Assembly (NCBI GenBank): GCA_003008705.1
Contig: PDUO01000068.1
Span: 161,320 to 225,319 of the forward strand
Direction of reading: 5' to 3'
Source: Pezicula radicicola
Lineage: Eukaryota; Ascomycota; Leotiomycetes; Helotiales; Dermateaceae
DNA: 64,000 nt
The first letter of the stretch is position 1. Each line of letters begins with the position of its first letter. The notes beneath the pieces are model-generated. The model was given only the letters and a program-made list of their open reading frames with translations. It did no database searches and was not told the origin of the DNA. The position numbers were made by a program, and so were the translations under genes. Below are positions 43,950-55,050 of the stretch, one piece after another.

Positions 43950-45308
43950 ATGTCGCGCAAGCACTTTTTCCTCGACACATCCGGGCTCGTACTCCGTGGG
44001 CTGGATTCGGTCGTCTCCCGCAACTCTCACCTTGCCCTTGATGCACCGAACAAGGTCGTCTACTCGAAAACCTTTGATCCCACCAAAGTATCAATCATAT
44101 CTGGTGGAGGTAGTGCACACGAGCCGGCCTGGTCCGGTTATGTTGGCGATGGCATGTTATCTGCAGCAGTAAACGGAGAGGTTTTTGCTAGCCCTTCTAC
44201 CAAACAAATCATGGCTGCAATCGAGCATGCACCATCAGCAGCAGGTATAATCCTCTGCATAACGAATTATACTGGCGATAACCTGCATTTCGGCTTGGCG
44301 TGTGAGAGAGCCACCGGAATGGGCTATATGATTGGAATGTTAAGAATGACCGATGATGTTGGCCTTGGGAGGAAGCAAACGGAAAGGCTAGGTCGGCGAG
44401 GTCTAGCAGGCAACGTTTTGGGTAAGTACAGCGACTGAAACTATCTGATAATCGGATATTGATCATGCCCAAGTTCTCAAAGTCTGCGGTGCTGCAGCAC
44501 AAAGCGGTATGTCTTTTGAAGACTGCTTCGCAATCGGCCGGTCTGTCAATAAGCAGTGTGTGACCATTGGATCGTCTCTTGACTATTGTCACATTCCCGG
44601 CCGAGAGTATCATGAAAGCCTCCCGGCTAATACTTACTCGGTTGCTCAGGGAATACATAATGAACCTGTAAGTATGGATCAGTAGCCAAGCCGAGAAGCT
44701 CAACTTTGAAAAGCATAGTGCGTACTAACAAATTCGTGCGAGATAAGGGTCTTGAACAGATATCACCTATACCAAGTGCCGAGGATATGGTACGTCGGCT
44801 GCTTACATATCTGTTAGACCCAACAGATACGGATCGTGCATTCGTCTCTTTTGCAGAAAGCGACTCAGTTGTGCTACTGATCAACAACTTTGGAGGGCTT
44901 TCGACTCTTGAACTAGAGGCCCTCTCTTCAATTACAGTACAGTTGCTTGCAGGAGACTGGAAAATAAAACCTCTACGAACTTTGGTGCACTGCTTCGAAA
45001 CCAGCTTGAATGCGCCTGGATGGAGTATAAGTTTGTTGAATGTCTCCGGCGTCAGCAAAGAGGTTGGCCTGGTATGCCCGAGGATCATTGCGATGCTTGA
45101 CAGTGATAATACTGCGCCATCCTGGCCCAAGAATGGATATAAATACGTTACTCCTGTCGACCGTGATGGATATTGCCGAGGAAAGGCTCGAGGTCTACGC
45201 ACATCGGGGAACCCGAACGACCAGATTATTGTTCACCCTGGCATGCTGGCTCGAATGTTACGCACAGCTTGTGATAGGACAATAGCCTCCGAGTCGCTGC
45301 TCAGTTAG
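43950..45308 (+). pseudogene. Dihydroxyacetone kinase family, C-terminally truncated
   Basis: Exons 43950-44421, 44474-44667 and 44748-45308 give 408 residues, against nearly 600 in full-length fungal enzymes. The DhaK half is well kept: VSIISGGGSAHEPAW (usually SGHEP), ITNYTGDNLHFGLA, DDVGLGRKQ, and the substrate histidine in GIHNEP. The second intron has a perfect TACTAAC branch site. The frame ends at IASESLLS just where the ATP-binding DhaL domain should begin. Beyond the stop, scattered frames (RAGEDVALLDDS, FQIVSEVV) look like DhaL remnants with stops and deletions. It could survive as a DhaK-only protein but more likely is decayed. It is divergent from RpiB. Confidence 0.75.
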
Positions 45309-46240
45309 GTTAGAGCAGGTGAGGATGTAGCTTTACTTGATGACAGTTGACATAGTGCTTTTGTACTACATTATCGTTGCAGCAAAAAGACATTTCAAAT
45401 TGTTTCTGAAGTTGTTACTACTGAGTCTCTATAAGGGGGAGTGGAATAGGGGCAAAATAAACTTCTATTACAAGCCATCCTTGAGCAAGATGAGCTTCTT
45501 TATATTTGAAAGTTAGTTTGGTGGAACATCTCTAAAATGAAAATTTTTTGTAAGAAAAACCAAACTTTACTATGGCTCTCTGTATACAATATTTGGATGG
45601 TTAGATATGAATGGCGGTGACTCTAGTGGCGAAACATATGTGAAAACCTATATAAATGGGGGTCACTAAGTTAGGCCATTTCTGCTTCAAAATACACCCT
45701 AATATATACTCGGGAAATCATCTTTACAGGGATGAATCTCACATCGTGGATGCACCTGTGGCGCGATGTGACTCGCAACTGCACTGGCTATTTTAGAGAA
45801 ACTGCTTTATCAATATCATCTTGTAATGACTTGGAATGAAAACGTATAAACAGCATATATAGTTTAAATATGTCTGCGAAAGTTGAAGAAGTAAAGTAGA
45901 TAAAGCTGCCCAATATTGAGGTTAGGCCTTGTGTATAGTCAACTATCTAAGTGAGCATCTAAGGAGAAATTCTTGTTTTCGAACATGGTTTTTGATATAA
46001 TTATTCTATACGAACAACGAATACAAATATCATTGCACAACAAAATCAAAATTCTAACTAAGACTTTACTTGCAAAGTACTATAACCAACAAGATGTATG
46101 TATGCATGGTATTCCAATCACGAGCTGGTTCTTCGCCTGATGTCTGAAATCGTGGAGACACTTTAACATTAGTTACGAAGTTTCCCAATAAATTCCGACT
46201 AGCGAACTATATGTATTGCAACTGATTATAGTCCTTCACG
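45309..46240. other. Kinase 3' remnants, then spacer
   Basis: The first 120 bp carry the DhaL-like fragments described with the kinase. The rest is AT-rich without a gene. Confidence 0.5.
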
Positions 46241-48096
46241 TCAGTTTGACCTCTGAACGATAGTGCCCCAAAATGTTTGAACCATTGCTCGACTCTCGGC
46301 CCAACCCACAATCTGCCCAGCGACCACAGTGCCGAGTAGTAACATAGAAAGAGCAAGCTTAGCGACAGAACGCCCTGAACGCCGAACGTCTCTTCCAGAT
46401 AGTCGATAAGAGAAATCTTGCCAAGGGACCCATACGCTCCGCGCCCAGAATAGGTATTGCCAGTCAGGATACATCTGCGTGTTCTTGCCCGTAGCTGGAT
46501 CAATAAACCATGATGTACATCCTGTGCTCCAGACAAGCTGTTTGCATTTCTCCTGGATCCAGTCATTATCAGCTCGTTGGGCCTCCCGGCGGACAACAAC
46601 AGAGTCAGGATATTTCGACTCTCTCCGAAGTTTTGACTCTTCCAGGGACTTCATAATCGGCTCAATAGCTCTCATCGTGAAGTTGATCTGACATTCAACT
46701 GTGAAAATGACAGATAGATGCCCCGTTACTGTGTTTGGGCCCATCATTGTGAAGAAATTTGGAAAACCTGAGTAGCAGGTCCCAAAATAGGCCTCTGGAG
46801 TGCCATTACTTAACTCTTGCCACTGAAGATTTTCGTGAGCCGACAATAGTGGCTAGCTACCGGGAGTCTTAACCTTACATGTTCATTGAGGCTCACGCCG
46901 TTTTCTCCTTTTACAACAATAGGAGACAGAAATCTGTGGGTTTGAAAACCGGTAGCTAACATGATAGCCTCTGCCTTGATATGTCGTCCTGATCGAGTTT
47001 CCACTCCATCTTCAACAATTCTCTCAATAGGGTCATCGTGGACAAGCTCAACATTAGGCTGGTGTAGACAATCGAGATAGCCAGTGTCATTGACCCGCCT
47101 CTTGCATCCAATAACACTAGTGGGAATCAAAGCATCGATATACTTTGCTGGCGCAGTTTCTCTGATGTACTTGGTTGCGTCCCTTGTCCACTGTTCCCGG
47201 AGTTTCTGGCCACGAACAATATCAAAACCCTTAAAGCCTTGCTCTTTCTCCCAGTACAAGTAGGCACGGTAAAGGCGCAATGCACCCGGAACAAATGTCA
47301 TGGTCCAGATAAATGGCTTGGAGTAGTCTGGATTGACTCTTTTTGCAAGCCAATTTGGTTGTCTTGAAAATTGGGTGACTTTTTTCACAGCACCTTCTCC
47401 TGTACTGATAGCCGGAATAAATTGAGTTGCACTACATCCATTACCTGGGCTCGGTCAGCATGGGGGGTACTTAGACTTTGACGGAAGGGTAAACATACCA
47501 ATTGCGACAACTTCTTTGCCTTTCCAGTTAAAACTGTGGTCCCATCGCGCCGAGTGGAACAAACGTCCCTTGAATGTTGCCGCTCCAGTAATGTCGCAAT
47601 CTTGAGGAATGGACAGAGAGCCCACGGCAGAGATAAGGATCTTGCACCGGCGCTGTCTAGTCTCTTTGGTTGTGAGATTTTTGACAGACACCACCCATGT
47701 CGATGACTTTGCATCCCATGATGCACACGTTACTTCGCAATTGAATTCAACCCTGTGGGGGATATCATATTTCTCTGCGACTGATCTAAAGTATTGCTGG
47801 ATCTCAGGCTGCATAGAGTATACTTTGCTCCACCGAGGATTCAGTGCAAATGAGAATGAGTAGAAATGTGACGCAACCTGCCGTAAATTAGCTTTCTGTG
47901 AATAATAAGAGAGCTTCCTCGAAGGCTTACATCGCATCCACATCCGGGATAAGAATTTTGGAACCAAGTTCCACCAATTTCAGTATCTTTCTCAAGGATG
48001 TTGAAGCTACAATTTTGAATTTTGTGTGAGCTGCACTGCTGAGCCGATGCCCGAAGGACCTGCGCCGATGATTAAAACGTCAGTGTAGGTCGACAT
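46241..48096 (-). pseudogene. Baeyer-Villiger flavin monooxygenase with a frameshift
   Basis: Exons 48096-47931, 47877-47499, 47444-46879 and 46822-46241. Exons 2-4 are one open frame of 509 codons including the stop. The total coding length is one base too long, because frames switch inside exon 1 between [12 protein letters not shown] and [16 protein letters not shown], around CAAAATTCAAAATTG near 48012-48025. The FAD motif is [12 protein letters not shown]. The BVMO fingerprint FKGRLFHSARWDHS is complete, as is the NADPH motif VAIGNGCSATQ. The C-terminus has a hydrophobic segment (LALSMLLLGTVVAGQIVGW). Apart from that single indel, splice sites and motifs are intact, so it is either a recent pseudogene or an assembly error. 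The family inserts oxygen next to ketones. Confidence 0.8.
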
Positions 48097-48436
48097 TTGA
48101 TGTATGTACTGGCCGTAACGAGAATGTATGATTGAATTCAAACCCAAGCGGAATATACAGAGGGTACATATCATATGGGCTCTCACGGCCATGATTAACT
48201 ATGCCTCGCCACCCCATAATAGTCAGTAATAGGCTACTCAAATCTGCTTATCGCGTGAGTATCACCTGAGTCGGAAAAGTTCCCTAAAAGATCTTGACTA
48301 TTCGGGAAGAGAGCAGCAATTAATCCGAGCCTTGAGTCGTGTTCTACGTTAGTAAGGGTCGCTAACCAATGACAATATAATGTCTTCACGCTGCCCTTAA
48401 CGACCGGATTACTACTGTAAACAACAGAATATAGTC

Positions 48437-49473
48437 ATGGAGCCAAAACAGCCAAAACAAGACCTCACACGCGACGATAGACTACGAATTCAAACCCTCT
48501 TCTTCGATGCACACTTTACACGGTCCCAGATATGCCTTCAAACTGGTTTTACCTATAACCAAGTATACTATGCTCTTCAACACAGATTAACTCCTCAAAA
48601 GAAGAGGTCTGGCCGCAAGGTTATGCTTAATACTCCACAAATAAAGAGGCTAATCGACTGGGTCACAGCCTCTCAACAGAATCGCGAGACCTCTTGGATT
48701 GAGATCCCAGCAATTCTAGGCCTTAATTGTAACGAGTATAAGATTCGTACTACGTTTAAGAAAGAAGGCTTTGTTCGACGTATCTCTCGAAAGAAACCTC
48801 CTCTCTCAAAAGAAAACCAAAAGAAAAGAGTTAATTGGGCTAAAGAACATGTTAACTATAACTAGACTGAAGAGCAATGGGATGAGATCTTATAGAGTGA
48901 CGAAACTTAGGCACAACCTGGAAAGTATACTTGTACTTATGTTACTCGACGAATTGGTGAGGAGGTATATTATAAGGATTGTACTTAATCTAGATATTAA
49001 TGGAAGATTAAATAGATGTTTTAGGGGTCAATAAGTAGGTAGTATAGCTAGTATAAAGGGCTCTTTTAGGAGAAGGATTAGGAGACAATTAATAAGGGTT
49101 CTTACTTAGGGATTATTATCCCTATTGTCGACGAGATTTTACGAGAGTACCCTAAGCTTTAATTTCAACAAGATAATACTAAGGGCTATACCTCGAAGTT
49201 TACAAAGAGTGTAATCGAAGCAACAAGACTGGTAGTTATTGAATGGCCTCCTTTCTCTCCTGATTTGAATCCAATCGAGACTATTTAGGATGATATAAAG
49301 GATTATATTCAAGAGTATTGCCCTTAGGTTTATAGCTCTTATAGGAGGTTACAGGCAGCAATTCAAGAGGCTTGGGAATCGATTATACACGAGAGAATGA
49401 GAGAGCTTGTGCATAGTATGAAAGATCGATGCCAGGCTGTGATAGATGCAAAAGGTGGCTATACAAAATATTA
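48437..49473 (+). mobile_element. Tc1/mariner (IS630-type) transposase relic, RIP-mutated
   Basis: The first 142 codons are open (MEPKQPKQDLTRDDRLRIQT), with a helix-turn-helix region (FTRSQICLQTGFTYNQVYYA) and an AT-hook-like RSGRK. After NYN the frame continues but with many TAG/TAA stops. The DDE landmarks remain: SDET, FQQDNTKGYTSK, and EWPPFSPDLNPIETI followed by TAG where tryptophan is expected. TGG-to-TAG and CAG-to-TAG changes are the RIP pattern. Terminal inverted repeats could not be identified. The element separates the monooxygenase from the aldolase. Confidence 0.8.
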
Positions 49474-49835
49474 GAGATTTCTTGTAAAGCGGCATTACCA
49501 AGTATTTGCCCCTGCATTTTGAATTATTACCCTAAATACGAAGTAGGACCGTGTGTGGGGTGCAAAGAAATCCTGTTGTTTCTCTCGGAACACTTACTCT
49601 TTTAAGTTTGATTTAGCTGATTTGGGCCGCGATGATCGCCTTTGTGGGTTAAACGCACTAGCTAAGGGGCCAAACCCAGACGATGAATTGTTAGAAATGC
49701 ATGAAATAAGTCAAATATTCCCTTGTAGGTTGCTGTGAATATAATACCTTCCGTCGCATAGTGCTTCTTCAACCCTACGCTTCAAACTTTGCTGTCGCCA
49801 TTCGCAAACTACCATCAACACGCAGGATTCACCGG

Positions 49836-50768
49836 ATGTCACGGTCTAATTTGTCGTCAAACCGGGCCATCAAAATGCTTGACGCTGCAGCAGCGGGTAA
49901 CTATGGAGTTTTGGGTGTGGTATCATACAACATGGAAACCATTATTGGCGCCATTCGAGCTGCCGAAGCAAAAAGATCCCCTCTCCAAATTCTTCTATTT
50001 CCATGGGCGCTCAAGTATTCACCGTCATTCGTGAATTTCGCAGTTCAGGCAGCCCGGAGCGCTTCCGTGCCTGTTACCATACACATGGACCACGCTCAAG
50101 ATGCCGAAATAATTGCTCTTGCCGCCGAAATGAAAGCTGTAGACGGATCACCCGCTTTTGATTCCATTATGATAGATATGAGCCACTACGAGAAGGAAGA
50201 AAACCTGGAAAAAACTACAAGGCTCGTAAAGCTATGTAATGATCTTGGAATTGCTACCGAAGCGGAACCCGGTAGAATCGAGGGGGGAGAGGATGGAGTT
50301 CAGGATACCGCTGAGCTGGAAGGGATGATGACTACCGCAGAGGATGTCAACGACTTTATCGCAACCGGGATTGACTTCTTGGCCCCTGCCTTTGCCAACG
50401 TACATGGTGATTATCATGGCATTGAGAACATCCACCTTGATTATGATAGGTAAATCTGGACACTCAGCTAGTTGGAATTTTCGCTAACCTTAGGCATGCT
50501 CACTTCTGTTCACAAAGAAGCAAGCGGGAGGGTGCTTATTGTCTTGCACGGAACGAATGAATTCACCCCGGAAATCATGCGCCATTGTATTAATCGTGGT
50601 GTTACTCGGATCAATGTAAATAAGTTGGTGTTCTCGAATTATTTCGATTTTGTAAATGCCAACACAGGGAAACTGCCTTTGACCGAGTTGATAGAGCAAG
50701 GGACAGATTTAATAAAGGCGCAGTGCGAAGGTTGGATGGATAATATAGGATGCTCTAGCAAGGCTTGA
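49836..50768 (+). pseudogene. Class II ketose-bisphosphate aldolase with a frameshift
   Basis: Exon 1 (49836-50449, after a 5' frame lacking another ATG) and exon 2 (50494-50768) flank a 44-bp intron with a CTAAC branch. Exon 1 ends in phase 2 (LDYDR), but exon 2 reads correctly only one base later (MLTSVHKEASGRVLIVLHGT), so one extra base sits at the junction. Zinc and phosphate motifs are present: IHMDHAQD, EAEPGRIEGGEDG, ANVHGDYHG, LHGTNEF and NVNKLVF. The length (about 296 residues) is normal. The family cleaves fructose- or tagatose-1,6-bisphosphate-type sugars to dihydroxyacetone phosphate and an aldehyde. A nonstandard junction cannot be excluded, but no canonical splice repairs it. 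Confidence 0.75.
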
Positions 50769-50871
50769 ACCTATAATTTTAATAAGTAACGTTATAACAC
50801 TATTTTATCTGTAAACACCTAAGTCTAACTTAGTAAAATAATGTTAGTAGTAGTTTGGCAACTTAGCAGTC

Positions 50872-51256
50872 TTGGGGACTTGTGACGCTAGTCGGGAAGG
50901 GTGGTCTTCGGCAAGCGTTTTCTCCCATACTAGCCAGGCGTTGTGCAATATATATCAATGGATGGAAAGGGCCGACGATGAAGGTCGATTCTTTGAGAAT
51001 GTCCGGGTATTCTTGATAGCCCTTGACGCGAATAATCTTTGTGTCCGAGTACATCGGGGTAAATGGCCATCAGAAGGGGTTTTTGTTTTATATAGTCTCC
51101 AGCCTCCACCAATACACCAAAAACAATACATGTTTGCTAGTTAGGAAGATTCTGGCTAAGTATACGGTTAAGGAGCTCCATCTAATCCTTAGATCCACGT
51201 TCTACAAAATCATGGCTCAAGAAGTACAACGTATCAGGGAAGTGAGATTCTCCTAG
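50872..51256 (+). pseudogene. Conserved-looking coding fragment, frameshifted
   Basis: Two overlapping frames (50872-51144 and 51023-51256) look like one interrupted protein end: SQALCNIYQWMERADDEGRF, then ENVRVFLIALDANNLCVRVH, then CLLVRKILAKYTVKELHLIL in the other frame. I recall similar segments in uncharacterised fungal proteins but cannot name the family. Confidence 0.4.
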
Positions 51257-52644
51257 AAGCAAAGTTAAAGACGTTGGTATAGCAATTAGTTAATCTTCCT
51301 ACTTCTATTCGCATTTCTATATAAAATTGCGACCATCTTGGTACTTCTTAATCCTTAAGTCCCCTGGTATAGCTAGAAGCTGTTATATGTATATATCACC
51401 TCGAAGTCAGGACTTACTCCTAATTCTTTAGACTTCTTAGACTTTAAAATCGATCTATTCAACCCTGAATTCCATCCCTCAATATTCAATTAACATAAGA
51501 ATCTCACATCCTTATTATCCTTACATTAACTTCGACCGCGCGCAGAGGCAATTCCTCCGCTCGCAGTAATAAGGTTTAGCATTCCAAGGCTAACGTAATA
51601 TATTACTCTACCTTTCTTTATACACAGGAACAGATCTTAGCTACAACTCTAAGATACCTAAAAAATATTTATAAAGGGTGTATAAGAAGTATAAGAAGGC
51701 CTAACCTATATAGCTTTCCTTATCTGTAAGTACTAGTTATAGTAGACTTATATAGTAGTTAATTCTATTTCTCTTAATCTATTTAGTTACTTTAAGTATA
51801 TAATTAAACTTAATATATTAAAGAATCTTAAGGTTATTTCTAACTTTAAGATATTTTATATTATTTATATTTTATTTAACTTTTATAATATATTATAATT
51901 ATTTAATATATTATTAGTTTAATATTTATAGTTAGTTATTTAAAAAGAACTCTATTAATTTTTAAAACTTTTAAAAATTATAATAACTTATATTTAAAAC
52001 TATTATTATAAGAGTTATAAAGATAAAAATATATATAATTTTAAATTAAAAAAAACTTAAATAAAGTTTAATTATATATAAGAAGTAATATTATATAATA
52101 GTTTTTAATAGTTCTTATAAGTATTAATTTATTTAATTAATTATTTATAAAAAATATAATAAGAATTAAAGTTTAAATATTTAATATATAATAAAAACTT
52201 AAAAAATACTTAAAAGAGTTTAAAATAAANATTAATAATTAAATATAATATAATATTTATTATTTAATTTATTATAATAATAAAATTATTATTATTATTA
52301 GTTTTCTTTTATTTATTTATTTATTCTTTTATAATAGTAGACCTCTTAGTTTCTTTTATTAGAGTAGATAAGAGTTTTTTTTTGGTTTTTTTTTTGGTTA
52401 TATTGGGATTCAACATAGTAACACACCTTGTAGTTAGCAGGTGCAGTAGATATAAGACGGTAAGTTGCGTCGTATCTGCAGAGTCTGGTGTGGTTGCAAC
52501 GAGACCTTAGACTAGAGCATTGTCTTTAAGCTGTGGCTTTTTTTCTTTCTTTTTTTGGTTCGTTTAGCAAGCATTTCCAGGCATGGGCTGTCAGGTGTAA
52601 CATCTCATCAAAATATATAATTGCATGCAGTTAGCAGCTCCTGC
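51257..52644. other. AT-rich, RIP-like block; no gene
   Basis: From about 51650 to 52330 the sequence is almost only A and T, with one undetermined base (N at 52230). No coding frame. The last 250 bp are GC-normal and hold the 3' flank of the rhodopsin-like gene. Confidence 0.6.
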
Positions 52645-54054
52645 TCACGACTTCGACGCCATCCCTACCAACTCTATCTCACTACTGTCCCGCCTACTCT
52701 CATTCCACGCGACGTTGGAATTCTCAACCCGCGCATTCGCGCCCGGATTCATCGCCTGCATCATCCTAGCTCTCTCATCCCAAGTTATATTCTTCCCCTC
52801 CTCGCCCATACCCTCTAAACCATCCTCTCCTCTTCGTTCTTGAAGTTGCACAGAGCGGGTGACCGTAATTCCTTTCTTCCCATCAAACGTATTGTTAATC
52901 ATAAGATCGCCACCAATGTCGTGGCTGTTCCCACTTCGACTCCCCACTTTCCTCCATCCCTCCTCCGACCCATCTCTCCTGCTTCCCGCGGTATTCCTAC
53001 TTCCTACGTTCGTATCGAAATCGGGAGCCCGGCGTCTCAATGTATACAACGTCGGTACATTCGCCACAAACGCAGCGGTGAAAGCTTCGATTGAGGCCCA
53101 CATTGTGCGGTTCACTTGTACGGTTCCGTGGGAGAAATTGAGCGGGAGGCGGATGATGGTTATGGCGACAAGGAAGAAGCCGAGGGAGAAGAGGCCCAGG
53201 ATACGGAGTTTGTCGAAGAATGAGCGCCGGATCCTTATTAGCGCGGGCATAGGGAGGAAGATGAGTAAGATGTCGGTGAAGATGTTGAGTGCACCAAGGA
53301 TGATGAGTTGGCCCAGGGCTTGGGAACATGTGCCTAGCGAGGGGATGTTAGTGAGTGTGAACGCTGGGGACGAGAACGGTTTGGGGAGGCGTGTTGGGAC
53401 CATGAGGGACTGACAAGTACTAGAAATACTTGAGGGATTGGTCGGTAACTTTCAAGGAAACATATTACGCCTTACCTGGATCTGGTACTACCTGCCAGTA
53501 CAGGTGCAACGGACGACAATCCGTGAATGTCGCTACTTGAATGGCAATATATGTCGCAGCCAGAATGGCCCAGTATATATTCGTCACCATATCCGTCCAA
53601 GGGAGGCCGAAGAGGAGGCGTCGGTAGAGGAACATGACGACACATTTCTGCAACCAGATACTACAAGGCAAACATCATCGGTTACTAACTAGCCAACCCC
53701 AAGATGAGACATTCATTCTCACAGGCGCGAGTCTTACTATGTGTTATAGAAAGTCCGGTTCACCAGCGTCAACTTGCTGCCCACCTCCCGCTCATAAATC
53801 TCCCTTTGGCCAAACACATGAGCCTTTCGGTAGGCCTGGCTGAGGTTATTGCTTCCCCAGACGAGCACAACATGGATAACGGATAGTCGTGCCAGCAGGC
53901 AGACGATGCAAACCATAGTGCAATAGTCACTGATGTCCCATTTCTGACCCCGGATTCTTCGCAGAACTAGGCGGAGGGCCATAAGGAGCACGGCGAGCCC
54001 CGTGGAGACATAAAGGATGATGATCGTCTGGACGGTATCGGCGGAGAGGGCCAT
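52645..54054 (-). CDS. Rhodopsin-like seven-helix membrane protein (PTH11-related)
   Basis: Exons 54054-53738, 53660-53476 and 53333-52645 give 396 residues. Helices are evident at TIIILYVSTGLAVLLMALRL, then YCTMVCIVCLLARLSVIHVV, FLYRRLLFG, IYWAILAATYIAIQVATF, LGQLIILGALNIFTDILLIF and ILGLFSLGFFLVAITIIRL. The family-typical CRPLHLYWQVVPDPGTCSQA loop is split by the second intron (142 bp). The long hydrophilic tail (residues from about 265) is rich in G, R, S and E. Proteins of this fungal rhodopsin-domain family are very numerous; a few act in surface sensing, most are unstudied. The plus-strand open frame across exon 3 is a shadow. Confidence 0.88.
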
Positions 54055-54083
54055 CCTAAGGTGGAGAGAAGAAGGCCCACGAA

Positions 54084-54110
54084 GAAGAAGAAGAAGAAGA
54101 AGAAGGAGAA
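54084..54110. repeat. GAA trinucleotide microsatellite
   Basis: Uninterrupted GAAGAAGAAGAA-type run just upstream of the rhodopsin-like gene start, in its presumed promoter or leader. Confidence 0.7.
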
Positions 54111-54283
54111 GAGGGCATAGCGAAAGGATGAATTAAGTTTATAGATTTGTGGATTCAATGAGACACCCTTTCTTGGGAGATGCAGGGTGTTATCCAAGAC
54201 GTAATCACGTCCAGGAAATACTTGTACGTACGATACTTAGATTTCTTGGAATTTGATCTGTCTGTGCTACTGTACAGTAGTAC

Positions 54284-54530
54284 CCCGCCCCCCCGTCGGA
54301 GTATTCCTTGTCAGAGGTTGTGGGTCTTACCCGAATCTGTCGCTGTTTCTTCGACCTTACGATCTACGCCTGTACAGACTACTTGTCAGCCCTATAATTA
54401 TAGGGCACATAGCCTATAGTTATAGGGTAGATAGCCTGTAATCGTAGGCTATCTCCCCTAAGATAGCTTCTAAAGCAGCTACGTTTTAGAACCTAAATAA
54501 GTCAAGATTTGCCAAGCGTGGTAAAACATG
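54284..54530. repeat. Second copy of the palindrome-rich repeat family
   Basis: Contains GGAGTATTCCTTGTCAGAGG at the left end, CCTATAATTATAGGGCACAT-type palindromes in the middle, and CTAAAGCAGCTACGTTTTAG at the right. The right part matches 41202-41340 in reverse orientation. Confidence 0.6.
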
Positions 54531-54554
54531 TAAGTCTTAACTAAGGTGCTGACT

Positions 54555-54700
54555 GGGGTAATGTTTTCCTCACCGCCTTCTTCAGGGGACAAAATACGGG
54601 GGTGTTAGGGTTACATTCCTCTGCGTACACCTCGAAATTGGTGGTAATTATTCTTTCTGCTTGACATAAACCCCTGTATAGCGGTGAGTAAAAACTCACC
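54555..54700. mobile_element. 146-bp MITE, copy B
   Basis: Left GGGGTAATGTTTTCCTCACC and right GGTGAGTAAAAACTCACC ends, with the same internal TTCAGG..ACAAAATACGGGG and GTACACCTCGAA blocks and the same length as copy A at 5374-5519. It is slightly diverged. GACCACTCAGAG follows at 54736. Confidence 0.75.
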
Positions 54701-55050
54701 AGGCTTGTGGGACCCTTTAGATTTGACCAGCTTTTGACCACTCAGAGAATGAATATAGGGGGGAGAGTCGTGTAAAAAAAACCCTAACGCCCCCACCAAA
54801 TCAAACCACGTCGGCGCTGGATAAACATCGGAGCGACCGGAACCCTCCTGTATTGGGACCAAATGACCGTAAATTGAAATGAAATCGGCGGCTTTTGTAC
54901 AAAGTAATGAATCGCAATAATGCTTACTTACTTAATATACACCAATTTGATTTCTATATCTTGACTCGTACGCTCCAGCTTCTTCAAGATGATTGTGTCG
55001 GACTACTACTCGCGTGCCGCCATTGCCACCAATTCACGCTTCAGATCATC

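Noticed and set aside
44627..45202. 191-residue minus-strand ORF over the kinase
   Set aside because: Antisense to conserved DhaK sequence; no domain of its own.
48210..49550. Terminal inverted repeats of the Tc1/mariner relic
   Set aside because: Compared both flanks by eye; only a weak TACG-containing similarity was found, not enough to place the ends.
52859..53413. 184-residue plus-strand ORF
   Set aside because: Antisense to the third exon of the rhodopsin-like gene, which has clear helices and conserved splice junctions.
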